Assembly (NCBI GenBank): GCA_001586965.3
Contig: LUCW03000251.1
Span: 60,001 to 87,500, forward strand
Origin: Sphaeroforma sirkka
Lineage: Eukaryota > Opisthokonta > Ichthyosporea > Ichthyophonida
Length of the DNA stretch: 27,500 bases
Direction: 5' to 3'
Below are positions 1 to 18,814 of the stretch, piece after piece. Position 1 is the stretch's first letter, and every line of letters starts with the position of its first letter. The position numbers and the translations under genes were made by a program. Below the pieces are notes generated by a model that saw only the letters and a program-made list of their open reading frames with translations, had not been told where the DNA came from and made no database searches.

Positions 1-982
1 CTACTCCAGAGAGTAGCGAGAGAAGCGGGTACGTAATACTCAACCTTCATCAGGTAGTCAAGTGGTCAAGAGGCTGTAGATATCATTTGAAGCTATGTCG
101 AATTTGAAATTTCTGTCAATTTAGAGGGCTGTGGAATTTCCTGAAGGACAAGGGACCACGGTCCAAGAGGCAAGAGACCAAGACTCCAACCGTCCATCGA
201 CCATCGGACATCCGACATCGAGGATTCTGGATTCAGGACAGATCGGGTCCAATGTCCAATTATCCAAAGTTCTTACTCCATAGACCCATATTAAGAGTAA
301 AGAGTAAGCACTGAAAAAAAAGGTCGCGACTCGCGACCGCGCTGTTTCCATGGTTACATTTGGTCATTTGCAATGGAGGCTGAAGTCTCAAGTCTAAACA
401 ATTATGTATTAGATACTATTTACATATCAGTATGTATGATGCTATATATTTACATACTATATATTTTCAATTCTTCAATTTATAGCCAGTCTTTCAAAGA
501 ATATAGTCCACACATGTCTTTTAGGAGGCTATGTTCTGGTGTTTATCACAGCTCAATATCTCGAACTTTGTGCTTCTATGGTATGTGACTACAGTATGTA
601 TGAAAATTTAAAAATTACAATTACTAATATTATGTACACGGTACTTTTGGCCTACTAGATAGTATTCCTTTAACAGAAAGATCCAAGCCGGGTTTCCAGC
701 AACTAATACTTAATAGGCAGATGCATATTTATTGGATTTCTAATTCTTCCGCCGAAATGGTGTATATTTTCCTACACGTAATAAATGGGAAAAAACTAAG
801 AATAAATCAAACATTAGAAAAATATACGTGATGGATCTTTTATCAACCTTGTATATAAATATACAGACACATAAACAGGGTGCCACATCCTTACACATAC
901 ACACAAGATTATCTCTAGCTGTTCTAGAGGGAGCACAGGACATGTCATATACATGTACACACAGGATTGTATAGCAATATAG

Positions 983-984
<2 letters not shown>
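1..984. other. Intergenic, no gene recognised
   Basis: AT-rich sequence with only short chance reading frames. The stretch 120-350 has repeated short words (ccaag, gacc, ccatcgg) and looks like simple, slowly diverged repeat rather than coding. No splice-consistent exon, RNA gene or transposon end was recognised. Confidence 0.5.
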
Positions 985-1049
<65 letters not shown>

Positions 1050-1130
1050 TGATATACGAATAGAATATAACACAGATACACCGATACACATACACATATA
1101 CATATATGAACATATCCAAACATTCATATA

Positions 1131-1216
<86 letters not shown>

Positions 1217-1463
1217 ATAAATTTAGATTTAAATACATAAATGTGCATACACAGGACACAGAGGACACACAATACAGACACAAACAGATACGGATACAGA
1301 CACACAAAAAAAAATACATACACACACACACACACACATATATATATGCTTATATATATGCACATATCTTTTGTAAATGCACATGCATGCACGTATATAT
1401 ATATACATATATTCATGTATATGTATGTATACATATTCAGACACAGATACCGGACAGACATGC

Positions 1464-1502
<39 letters not shown>

Positions 1503-1602
1503 TATATATATGTATATATATGATATTTATATATGTGCATATATAATGAATACACACACATAAAATTTATATATATACATAATATACATACACATACATA
1601 TA

Positions 1603-1664
<62 letters not shown>

Positions 1665-1673
1665 GTATATGCG

Positions 1674-1711
<38 letters not shown>

Positions 1712-1725
1712 ATTGATGCACGTAA

Positions 1726-1774
<49 letters not shown>

Positions 1775-1957
1775 CACAAATACACACCCACACACCCACA
1801 CACATATATATGGATATATATTTATATATGCATGTTACACACAGACACAGACACAGACACAGACACAGACACAGACACAGACACAGACACTGACACTGAC
1901 ACTGACACAGACACAGACACAGACACAGACACAGACACAGATACAGACACAGATACA

Positions 1958-1995
<38 letters not shown>
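985..1995. repeat. Compound microsatellite cluster, (AT)n and (CA)n
   Basis: A dense cluster of simple repeats: (AT)31 at 985-1046, (CA)n about 1131-1195 followed by (TA)n to 1216, (CA)n 1321-1339, (AT)n about 1466-1511, (AT)n about 1609-1662 and 1678-1709, (CA)n to 1755 followed by (TA)n to 1774, the hexanucleotide block 1837-1960, and (AT)n 1961-1994. Apparent reading frames here encode only IYIY, THTH, CVCV or TDTD runs and are not genes. Confidence 0.95.
1837..1960. repeat. Hexanucleotide repeat (ACACAG)n
   Basis: About 20 tandem copies of ACACAG, with a short internal run of the variant GACACT at about 1888-1908 and a few GATACA variants near the end. The same hexamer families recur inside the coding sequence of the large gene at 22328-22400 (ACACAG) and 23755-23782 (GACACT). 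Confidence 0.95.
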
Positions 1996-1997
<2 letters not shown>

Positions 1998-2537
1998 TAC
2001 AAACATACATTCTATAAATAAAAATAGGTACATACATACATGATATATACCGAAACGACATCATCTGTATGTATGCTATATACACATATATGTGTAAGTA
2101 CGTATGATCTGTGTGTTTATGTGCGCATATGCGTATCGTGTTTATCTTTCTGTTGCGAAATGGTTTGCGTGTATCTACATGCTCTGTACTTTTTTTTTTT
2201 TTGATGTTAAAAAAATCTTAAAAAAAATCTTACGGGTCATGACATAATTTTTTCATTTTTGTTGTACAAAATTATAATGTTTTTGTCAATTTCTTGGTAC
2301 ATATGTATTTAGATAGGGATATGTGTGTGCAGTAGCATACATAAACAATGTTATATTCACACGAATGGGAAAGTGATACGAACATTGAAGGAACAGCATA
2401 GATAACTATGTCGCACATCTCTGGTACATCAATACAGCACTCTTGTAGTACACAACACAGTCATTCACTCGCCGTTCCCTTTGCTCAAGTTACCAGTTAA
2501 ATTTTTTTAATTGAAAGCAGCAGACCGAGAAAGCAAC
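1996..2537. other. 5' flank of the glycosyltransferase gene
   Basis: No gene is seen. There is a T12 run at about 2190-2202 followed by A-rich runs (TTAAAAAAATCTTA repeated at 2208-2232). The last 100 bases before the start codon are less AT-rich and may hold the promoter and 5' UTR, but no TATA box or initiator could be assigned with confidence. A short in-frame extension upstream of the first ATG exists (from 2511) but starts at TTG. Confidence 0.4.
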
Positions 2538-4013
2538 ATGATGCCTCAACCTGTTAGAGTGCTGAAGGCATTCGGGTTGATATTTATCTTTTGTGTGCTG
2601 GTGTCGTATCGAGATTTACCAGTAGCCCCACAAGGTGAATATAGCCAACCACGCACTCATGTAACCACTCGTGCAGTGGCAATGACATGTCCCAGTAAAC
2701 CAGATAATGTACACAATCCAATTGTCGATCGATGGATACACAACCCAGCTGATCCATACCTGGGTATAGGCGCTGTAGCTGATGAACTTGTTAACATGCA
2801 CTTCTCCTATCCCATGTATGTGCTGTCCTTTGCGAACGAGCACGATGCAACACGCCGGTGTCAGGAGATAGCAGGGTCATCAACCGCGTTGGGGTCATTG
2901 GTCACATGTCTTGAGCTGCCGCAAGAAGTGCCCAAGGGATATGGGTATGCGAAGATCGATGCAATGGTGTATCTATCAACAAACACCGACGTAGATGAAG
3001 TGATCTTCTTGGATTGCGATGCCTTTCCGGTGTCTAATCTGACTGATGTGTTCACTATGCTCAACAGGGGGGCAGCTTGGGGAAGTGAGATGTGGCATCG
3101 TCATGAGCCACGCACAGCTATGTCAAATGCTTCAAACAGCAGCGGTGGGCTGTTCGAGACACAGGAAGACGCTATCGGCGATGAGGTGGCTGCGGTGTTC
3201 TGGGCGGATATGGAGGGGCACTATGACATGAGTTATAAGTTGATCGAGAGGAAGTATGCAGAATTGCACATCCATGATGTGTTAGATGAACGAGCACCAA
3301 TTGACAGAAAAAAGTACTATGAAACCTACCATATGAAGCTTGGATGCGACACTGGGATCATGCTCGTCAACCTGCGACGATCCCAGTCTACGCTCAAGCT
3401 TCTTTTAGAGCTCAAAAACGACAAATCCTTCCAGAAAGCTTCGTACGGCGATAAGGATTTGTGGCGTATAGCGTACTATCTCACAGGCACACCCTTCAGA
3501 CTAGCTCCTTACGTGGGTGGACTGGGGTTGTTTGATATGAACCAGCGCTACTTATTTGCCAGCCAAGCCAAGCACGACGACAGCGGCAACCTCGTGTGTG
3601 TGCATCAACTGTGGTACCCCTCTAGACACGAGGTGTACTATCGGTCCATGGCGGCCATAGCAGGGAAAAAAGCAGCAACCAATGGCGGTAAATACGCACC
3701 ACATAATGTTAAAAGACCCACCTCGACTGGGGAGAAGAGAAAAATGATCCCTGGTCTGTTTGACACATTTGAAGGGTACTATTGGGACAAGCTGGATCCC
3801 CATCCGACAAATCATCTGGGAGCGCGCGTTCATATCCGCTTCTCTTTGGAAGAAAGACCAAACTATCTGAAGTTATACAACGGCGGGAGTTGGATACGGT
3901 GGTCTCAGGAGCTGAACATAGACGAGTTGTCAATCACGCCCAATCAGGTGTTAGTGAAGGTCTATGCCCTAGCCCAGAAGTGGGGGTACCCAGACTTTGC
4001 CGAATTCCTATGA
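2538..4013 (+). CDS. Type II membrane glycosyltransferase, GT71/MNN1-like (putative)
   Basis: A single-exon gene of 491 residues. I start it at the ATG at 2538, which has A at -3; a second ATG follows at once. A short basic N-terminus is followed by one hydrophobic segment (residues about 11-24), fitting a Golgi type II signal anchor. The catalytic region carries VIFLDCDAFPV, with a DCD nucleotide-sugar/metal motif at residues 159-161. Further on come GCDTGIMLVNLRR and YGDKDLWRIAYYLTGTPF (YGDKD at 303-307). The order LDxD, then a G-x-x-G/vNlrr block, then yGDKd resembles Mannosyl_trans3 (GT71, MNN1-type alpha-mannosyltransferases); GT8 is the alternative. Candidate N-glycosylation sites are NLT and the NAS/NSS pair. 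From the family I infer transfer of a sugar, probably mannose, from a nucleotide donor in the Golgi lumen. A decayed copy lies just downstream. The lack of introns contrasts with its neighbours and could reflect retroposition. Confidence 0.75.
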   Translation: MMPQPVRVLKAFGLIFIFCVLVSYRDLPVAPQGEYSQPRTHVTTRAVAMTCPSKPDNVHNPIVDRWIHNPADPYLGIGAVADELVNMHFSYPMYVLSFANEHDATRRCQEIAGSSTALGSLVTCLELPQEVPKGYGYAKIDAMVYLSTNTDVDEVIFLDCDAFPVSNLTDVFTMLNRGAAWGSEMWHRHEPRTAMSNASNSSGGLFETQEDAIGDEVAAVFWADMEGHYDMSYKLIERKYAELHIHDVLDERAPIDRKKYYETYHMKLGCDTGIMLVNLRRSQSTLKLLLELKNDKSFQKASYGDKDLWRIAYYLTGTPFRLAPYVGGLGLFDMNQRYLFASQAKHDDSGNLVCVHQLWYPSRHEVYYRSMAAIAGKKAATNGGKYAPHNVKRPTSTGEKRKMIPGLFDTFEGYYWDKLDPHPTNHLGARVHIRFSLEERPNYLKLYNGGSWIRWSQELNIDELSITPNQVLVKVYALAQKWGYPDFAEFL

Positions 4014-4770
4014 GTTCTTTTTCCGCAGGCATTGGGTTTAAACCACTTGCGAGTTTCGTACACCAAACGCACAGTAATTGGCTGTGAATTTCTGGTGCAC
4101 ACCATGGGCTTGTACATTGCAAGCCAAATTGACTGCCATATATCGTATGGCTAAACTTGCAATTCTACCGAACGAGAAGAATTATTGAGCATGGCACACT
4201 CGCCCATAACAGCTAGATACTCTCATACCATCTACAGCAGCCATAGGTGGGGACTGGGAGTGTGACATATGCCCTCACGAACCCGTGATTAAAAACAAGT
4301 ATATATAGTAGATATTAGTCGATGGTATGGTGCGAAGTTGTACAGGACAGCCGCAGCAACGCAGATAAACTAGCCACGCAATCATAAACTGGACTCAGAG
4401 GCATGGGTTGTCTGGTCAGGAACACGCCACACAGAGATGAAAATTGCTACGTATTTCCAATGGGGATATGAAATATCGCGCAGCTGACTATTTTTTTAAG
4501 CATTTGGATCATCAGTTTACTGTGACGATAAGGTCGTAGGAACCTCCCGATGAATGTAAATTGTGTACATTGTCGTTCCACGTCATGATCATGTACAATG
4601 AGTGTGCCACAGCTGCCGCGTTTATCTTTAAGTTGTCAGCCGGTCACAGGATCCCAACTCTCTTTCGGGTACTAATACGTCCGATGCGTGTGCCACTCTG
4701 TCCTGTCGAGAGGGGACTCGAGAAGACGAGAACTCTGGTAACACCAACCACCAGTAGTCGGTACTATAGA
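4014..4770. other. Spacer between glycosyltransferase and its decayed copy
   Basis: Holds the 3' UTR of the upstream gene and no independent gene. An ATTAAA word at about 4284 is a possible polyadenylation signal. A weak resemblance of 4240-4280 to the parent gene around 3065-3110 (WGSEMWHRHEP region) hints that the decayed copy may begin further upstream, but it is too poor to claim. Confidence 0.35.
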
Positions 4771-5330
4771 GTAGACGAGGTGGCTGCGGTATAGTGGGGT
4801 ATATGAAAGAGCACCAAAACCCCACTTGTAAGACGATTCAACATTCCAGGACGCGTCGTATGGCGATGGATATCTACGGCGTTTGGCGTATCACCTCACG
4901 GACACGCCATTCCAACCGTTCCCATATGGACGTGCTGGCTGGGATCGGTTGATAGCAAACGAACAGGTCCTATTCTCGACCCAAGCCGAGTCGAGCATGA
5001 GGACGACGGATACACCAACAATCATCTCAGTGCATTTGCTTTGGGCTCTTTCGAAACACGAGCTATACTTTCAGCAATGGCTGCAAACGCCGACGAAGCA
5101 CTGAGATACACACCCCACAGGAATATAGTATACGCCCCTCCTACGCCGAGAATAGCCTCGCTCGGGGAGAAGTGAAAAGACACTTCGGAGATTGGCTTAT
5201 ATATTTGAAAGACTTTATTGGGACGAGCAAATGCCTCACCCACAAAGGTAACGCGTTCACGTGCACTTTTCTCTGGCAGAGGGGCCATATTCTCTCCCTT
5301 TATAAAAGTGGTCTATGGAACCCAGCATAC
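4771..5330 (+). pseudogene. Decayed tandem copy of the glycosyltransferase gene
   Basis: DNA and conceptual protein match the second half of the gene at 2538-4013. GAGGTGGCTGCGGT (4777-4790) equals parent 3183-3196 and runs straight into a TAG. The segment after 4831 reads DASYGDGYLRRLAYHLTD against parent KASYGDKDLWRIAYYLTG. Then VLFSTQAE matches YLFASQAK, and HLLWALSKHELYF matches HQLWYPSRHEVYY. FERLYWDEQMPHP (5204 onward) matches FEGYYWDKLDPHP, and LSLYKSGLW (about 5290) matches LKLYNGGSW. About 190 bp of the parent is mostly missing between 4795 and 4832. Matching blocks fall in all three frames with stops (for example 4792-4794 and 5102-5104), so it is not functional. No DCD motif or N-terminus remains. 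Confidence 0.9.
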
Positions 5331-5420
5331 TCCATCTCATGATAACGCCCAACCACGATCTCTATGAAGTGGGACTACGTAGCTCTACAGAATACTTATG
5401 AGTGGTTAAGACGTAACTAC

Positions 5421-5698
<278 letters not shown>

Positions 5699-6517
5699 AT
5701 GCTTCGTTGAAACATCGCACAGCTGCGATACTATAAAATCTCTATGTATTGGAATGTAATTTTACCTACTCATGCGTAATCAAGAATGACTGTCTCATAC
5801 TCGCATGTAGCCTCCACAATGGTTGGAGCCGAAATCCAAAGATATGAATCAATGTCTTACTGACTCACATGCGCGTGCGTATGGCTGCGAGCATGAGTTC
5901 GCGCGTACGCGTCAGTGTATATCGCAGTGTTAGTGCACATCGCCGTTTCAGTGCATATGGCGGTGCCAGTGTATGTTGTAGTGCACACGTTCGTATTTTC
6001 TGTGTGTGTACGCGTACGTAAAGTCTGTGCGTGAGTCCGCTGCTTTAAAAAAACGTTCACCTGTACTGAGTTGTCCACTGGAGTTCCCTTGCGGCGCAGT
6101 CCTTCTAACGTGCCGTGCCATCGCGTATCAAATTGCGGTACGTGCAGCGACCGCATATTCATATACGGGTGTAGTATACGCAGTGCTTGATATCTAATGC
6201 TATTGTATAGCATGACGGTATAACATAACGTCTATGACCATCCCACTGGCTGGCACAAAGCAACTCATCAATAGCTCGCGGTTGTCAGTGGTAAGGCTAT
6301 ACGGCCAACATCCGACCGTACAGCAGTCGGAAAGACGCCATAAATGGGGGAAATAAAACTCCCATCGACAATATCCGTCATAGTTGGGTGTTGGATAGGC
6401 CTGTTATCTGACCTCAATATAATTATACCATGGTTGTATATGCGATACACTCCACACCAAAGCAAGTTGAAGGCGGGTACTATGGCTGTGCATTCGATAG
6501 ACTAGGACTAGGAAGCC
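5699..6517. other. Intergenic 3' of the phosphodiesterase gene, with a short 18-bp repeat
   Basis: No gene recognised. About four imperfect copies of an 18-bp unit (CAGTGYATATSGCRGTGY) occur at about 5911-5985; a minus-strand reading frame of 118 codons across it is repeat-driven (TGTAIC/TETAMC/TNTAIY) and not a convincing gene. The segment next to 6518 is the probable 3' UTR of the minus-strand gene; no AATAAA was identified there. Confidence 0.45.
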
Positions 6518-15225
<8,708 letters not shown>

Positions 15226-15971
15226 CTGTGTGCGCGATTCATACGATGAAGTTCAAGATTTTAATGGAATGTAGTTTAATGGCGTATATGTGTGAGATAG
15301 TGAGCCACATATACAAGGATATTAGCGAAAATTCATATATTCAATGCCGGAGAAGGCACCTATATCTTTATATATAGATAAACACGAGTACGTGACAAAA
15401 CTAGCAAACTTGCTTGCATGTTCGTGACCAGTGCCAGTGTGCGATGCGTCGATATCCGAAGGCTTGCAAGTATACACTCTTGACAAAATTGACTGTATCT
15501 ATAAGCAAAAGTGTTGTATTGTATGTCTGCAATATAATAGCATCCAAATACCCGTGTGAAAACTGCTACATATAGCCACCATATTGTGCTAGCCTCTATC
15601 GTGACATGTCCTGCGTTCTGTTCGAGTCTAGATGTTTTTAGTGTGATGTAAGTATGTGCTAGCAAATGACGTGTATTTGTATGCGTAGGTACATACTCCA
15701 GCAAGTGATCACGAGTATATCACTGTGCAATACAGATCCCCCGATGAACAAGTTTGTGTGAAACTCTGGAAGAATACGTAGCTGTGTATGCAGTCCTATG
15801 TGCACCCACACTTATGTGCAGAACAAGACTAGCATGATGTATGATGCACGTATGTTTATTTATATACGTGAATTCAGTAGTTATATATCTACGTTATTAT
15901 ATTGCATGTACGCAATCGTGAGTGTGCCAGCGGTTGTAACGAACCAAGAAGTCGTGAAGGACAAGGCATAC

Positions 15972-16049
15972 CTGAGGTGCAGCTTCCACGATACGTGATG
16001 CACACATGGTGTACATCAACATCATACCAGTACCTGGTAAGTACATCAT
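15972..16049 (-). CDS. Candidate first coding exon of the phosphodiesterase gene
   Basis: Exon 1 (15225-15042) has an in-frame stop upstream and no ATG, so an earlier exon is needed. On the minus strand, an open stretch from the ATG at 16049 (further in-frame ATGs downstream, the last at 16007) ends CCTCAG with donor GTATGC after 15972, in phase 0. This fits the phase-0 acceptor at 15225. It would add a mildly hydrophobic start ending SRIVEAAPQ before QLVDHVIVLGIDG. The match rests only on one donor and phase, so it is tentative. Confidence 0.35.
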
Positions 16050-16078
16050 GCCTACTGATACCAACGTCGCCTGAGCAT

Positions 16079-16158
16079 GTGTATCTATGTATCTATGTGT
16101 CTATGTATCTATGTGTCTATGTATCTATGTGTCTATGTATCTATGTGTCTATGTATCT
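16079..16158. repeat. ATCTATGTGTCTATGT tandem repeat
   Basis: About five tandem copies of a 16-bp unit built of alternating TATC/TGTC tetranucleotides. On the minus strand it immediately precedes the candidate first coding exon of the phosphodiesterase gene, so it may lie in that gene's 5' UTR. Confidence 0.9.
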
Positions 16159-16974
16159 TGCCTATATATCTGTGAGCAGTTGTATTGAGTGGGTATCGTT
16201 CCCAGTACAATTGATCTATAGGTACCACTGTGCCCCAGGACAGGTATTTGCAAGTTTTAGCCCCTCCCTCCTACAGAAGCATCATCAAATTGTGAGAATA
16301 GCCCCAGCCCCCAGCAGACCAGGTGTATATTACTTAAGCGTTAAAAAATTTGAAGGCGACTGATGAATGTTAACCGTAAAACGTTTATACAGAACAAGAC
16401 CTATTTATAATATAAATGAACGTACTGAGGAATCCGTTGAGGAGCTTTGTACCTAAAGGCTCTGAAGATGCACCCGATTCGATAACCATAGATAGGGCCG
16501 TTGAAAACGATATTACGTATCTATCGGTTTAACGTAAAACGTATTGAGGTTAGGATTAGGTTATCGCGATTTTGGCGCACTTTTCGAGTTCCTCTGTGAC
16601 CGTAAAACGTATTTGGGTAAAAAAAACTATACAATCTGCGGATAATAAATCAAATCTACGTATCATACACTTACCATTCGCACGACCACGATTATGGCCA
16701 AGCTACAGAGATACAGCGCTAAGTGAGGGAGATAAGGGACACGCATACACTGAAACTACACAAGCAAAAATAGAAATTAATCATCAGCTCAATTGATATA
16801 CCCCTCTACATCTCTTGGTGATGCTGTGTACGTTGCAATCATTTGTATTGCTTTAGTACTTCTTTAGTACTTACAAACGTTCAAGTCCATCTTGGTTGCT
16901 ACAGATGATTCCGAACAACACAACTATGCATCGATTCTGAAACCGTAGCCACATTATAGTAATATCCTTTTCGG

Positions 16975-18814
16975 ATGTCGCCAGAGTTTAAGGAGAATGC
17001 ACAGCCTGCTGCTCCCAGTGCACGTGCAAGTCTAGTGCACACCAACAACATTCAAGGAAATTCTTATCATGCACCTAGTCCGCACTGCAACAGCAACATC
17101 ATGGACAACGTGAGTGAACGGTATAACGAAGCACTCAGAAGCAAAGATGGTAGTCATAGACACCAGCACTCCGACGCAACGTTCGGTCCGCGCGACAACG
17201 TCAAAGAGAGCGGCTCAGCCACCCACGTTAGTGGTCATGCACACGTGGGAGCTCTATCGCCTCCGCGTGCACGTGATGACAAGCGCATGAAATTTCCAGC
17301 GCACGATGTGAGCGGCGAGTACAGGCCAGCTGATGCATCTAGGGCCACGCGGATGGAAGCACACGCAACGCCAGACACGCACCCACGCGATACGTCCACT
17401 ACGATGGCAAACAAACACAGAGGTTTAAGTCCGCTCAATAAAACTAGAGGTACGGAACAATCGCGAGATGTAACATTTTCACCAGTTGCTACGCGTGAAG
17501 GCGGAGATAGCGAGGATATTGTGTTTAAACCTATAGATAAGCACCCCAATAGCAAATCAGACGGCACCCGCGAGGCTGGCAGAGCCAGTAGTACTAGTGA
17601 AGTGCCTCAAACGAGATACGAACAGCGGGACAGGAATGATTACTCATCTGAGGATAAACTCCCCAGTACATCCAGATTTGACAGACACGGGCAATCAGCG
17701 TCGAGAAAAAATACGTTAGTTGAGCCTAGAACTGCTGAGACGAGTGGTATCGGAGCACCCAATGTAACGAATTCCTATAGGAGTACAGATGTCAAGGCGA
17801 GTAATACAGAGCCTGTGCCGCATCTTTCCAAGTACGACCGTAAATTTCACAAACCCAATCCGCTGAAGGAGCCAGCACCGTCACATGCGGCTGAGTCAAG
17901 GCGGACACAAACCATGCCTCTACACAGGAAGGCTAACGACGCTACACACACACGCCTCAGAGATTATGCACAAGCCAAATCAAAGGGCCTAGCTGGGGAA
18001 CCGAAAGGCCCGAGAGAATTGGAGCGTAGACGACTGATTACAGAGTCAGGGAGGCACACACACCACCACGTGCGACAGCCTGCTGAGCCCTCACCTGAGG
18101 TGTTTGGTAATGCGACGACAGCGGAGGAGGCTATGCGGGGTACATTTATAAGTTTGAGTGGCCTGTCGCGCAACAGGGGAAAGCGCGACGCGAACCGAGC
18201 GGCACGCGCGGGAGACGAGACAAGGGCAGCTGCTCATGGAGGCAAGGCTATGCGTGGAAGGTTAGAGGGCGCTAGTGGAAATGTCGCAGATAGGAACACT
18301 CCGAAGGCGAATGTAGGTGTCTTTAGTGACGCTCACGGAGGCGTTTTAGGCGGCGCTGAAGTTCGTACTAGCACCGATAGAAGCCACGTCTCCACTAGAA
18401 GCTTCTCGAAAAATTATGCGGCTGAGAGACGGGCGAATGTATTGGGTTCAAGACACACAACTGGCGATGTACGTTCGCAAGGCCTGGGACGAACACCCGA
18501 GTATGCACACACACACGCGCACATAAAGAAAGACACACATGGCATGTCGAGACATATACCTATGGCACACACGCAGAGTAGGCAACACGAAACACAGACA
18601 GGCGAGGAAGTGACTAGAACAGAACGCACACCACAGGATGAATGTACTGAGGCTCTCGCGAAGTTCGGTACGCACACATCTCTTCATACAGACCCGCAGA
18701 TGTCAAACGGTATAAGCCAACCAACGGATACCCAAACACAAGTAAACGCAAATAAGCACAAATATGTGCATGAGCGATCGATACCTGTTGTCGGCCAATA
18801 TCATGAAACTGCAG
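16975..18814 (+). CDS. TPR gene exon 1 (disordered)
   Basis: 613 codons plus one base, ending in the near-perfect donor CTGCAG|GTGAGT. The composition is hydrophilic and low-complexity, with many His and Arg residues, including HTHAHIKK and [10 protein letters not shown]. No domain was recognised. A motif near the end, SIPVVGQY, resembles AVPIVGQI in exon 2 (about 19960-19983), possibly a repeated short linear motif. Confidence 0.85.

Larger units (their letters stand above)
15226..16974. promoter_or_regulatory. Region between divergent genes, probable promoters
   Basis: Separates the 5' end of the minus-strand phosphodiesterase gene from the plus-strand TPR gene; it probably holds both promoters and possibly the first exon of the former (15972-16049). 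Three near-identical copies of CCGTAAAACGTWTT lie at 16374-16386, 16532-16545 and 16600-16614. A tetranucleotide-type repeat lies at 16079-16155. No other gene was recognised; short frames here have no support. Confidence 0.45.

Noticed and set aside
814..2033. Overlapping long reading frames on both strands rich in IYIY, CVCV, THTH or SVSV
   Set aside because: They are translations of (AT)n, (CA)n and hexamer repeats; every frame of such DNA is open.
4240..4280. Possible extension of the glycosyltransferase pseudogene further upstream
   Set aside because: Resemblance to the parent WGSEMW region is short and gapped and is separated by about 490 unrelated bases.
5857..6213. A 118-codon minus-strand open frame
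   Set aside because: Half of it is an 18-bp repeat and a CA-type run; no family similarity and no supporting splice or start context.
15360..15704. 114-codon minus-strand frame upstream of phosphodiesterase exon 1
   Set aside because: No convincing start, hydrophobic signal or phase-0 donor leading to exon 1; the candidate at 15972-16049 fits better.
16546..16560. Telomere-like GGTTAGGATTAGG
   Set aside because: Only two imperfect repeats; too short to be interstitial telomere sequence.
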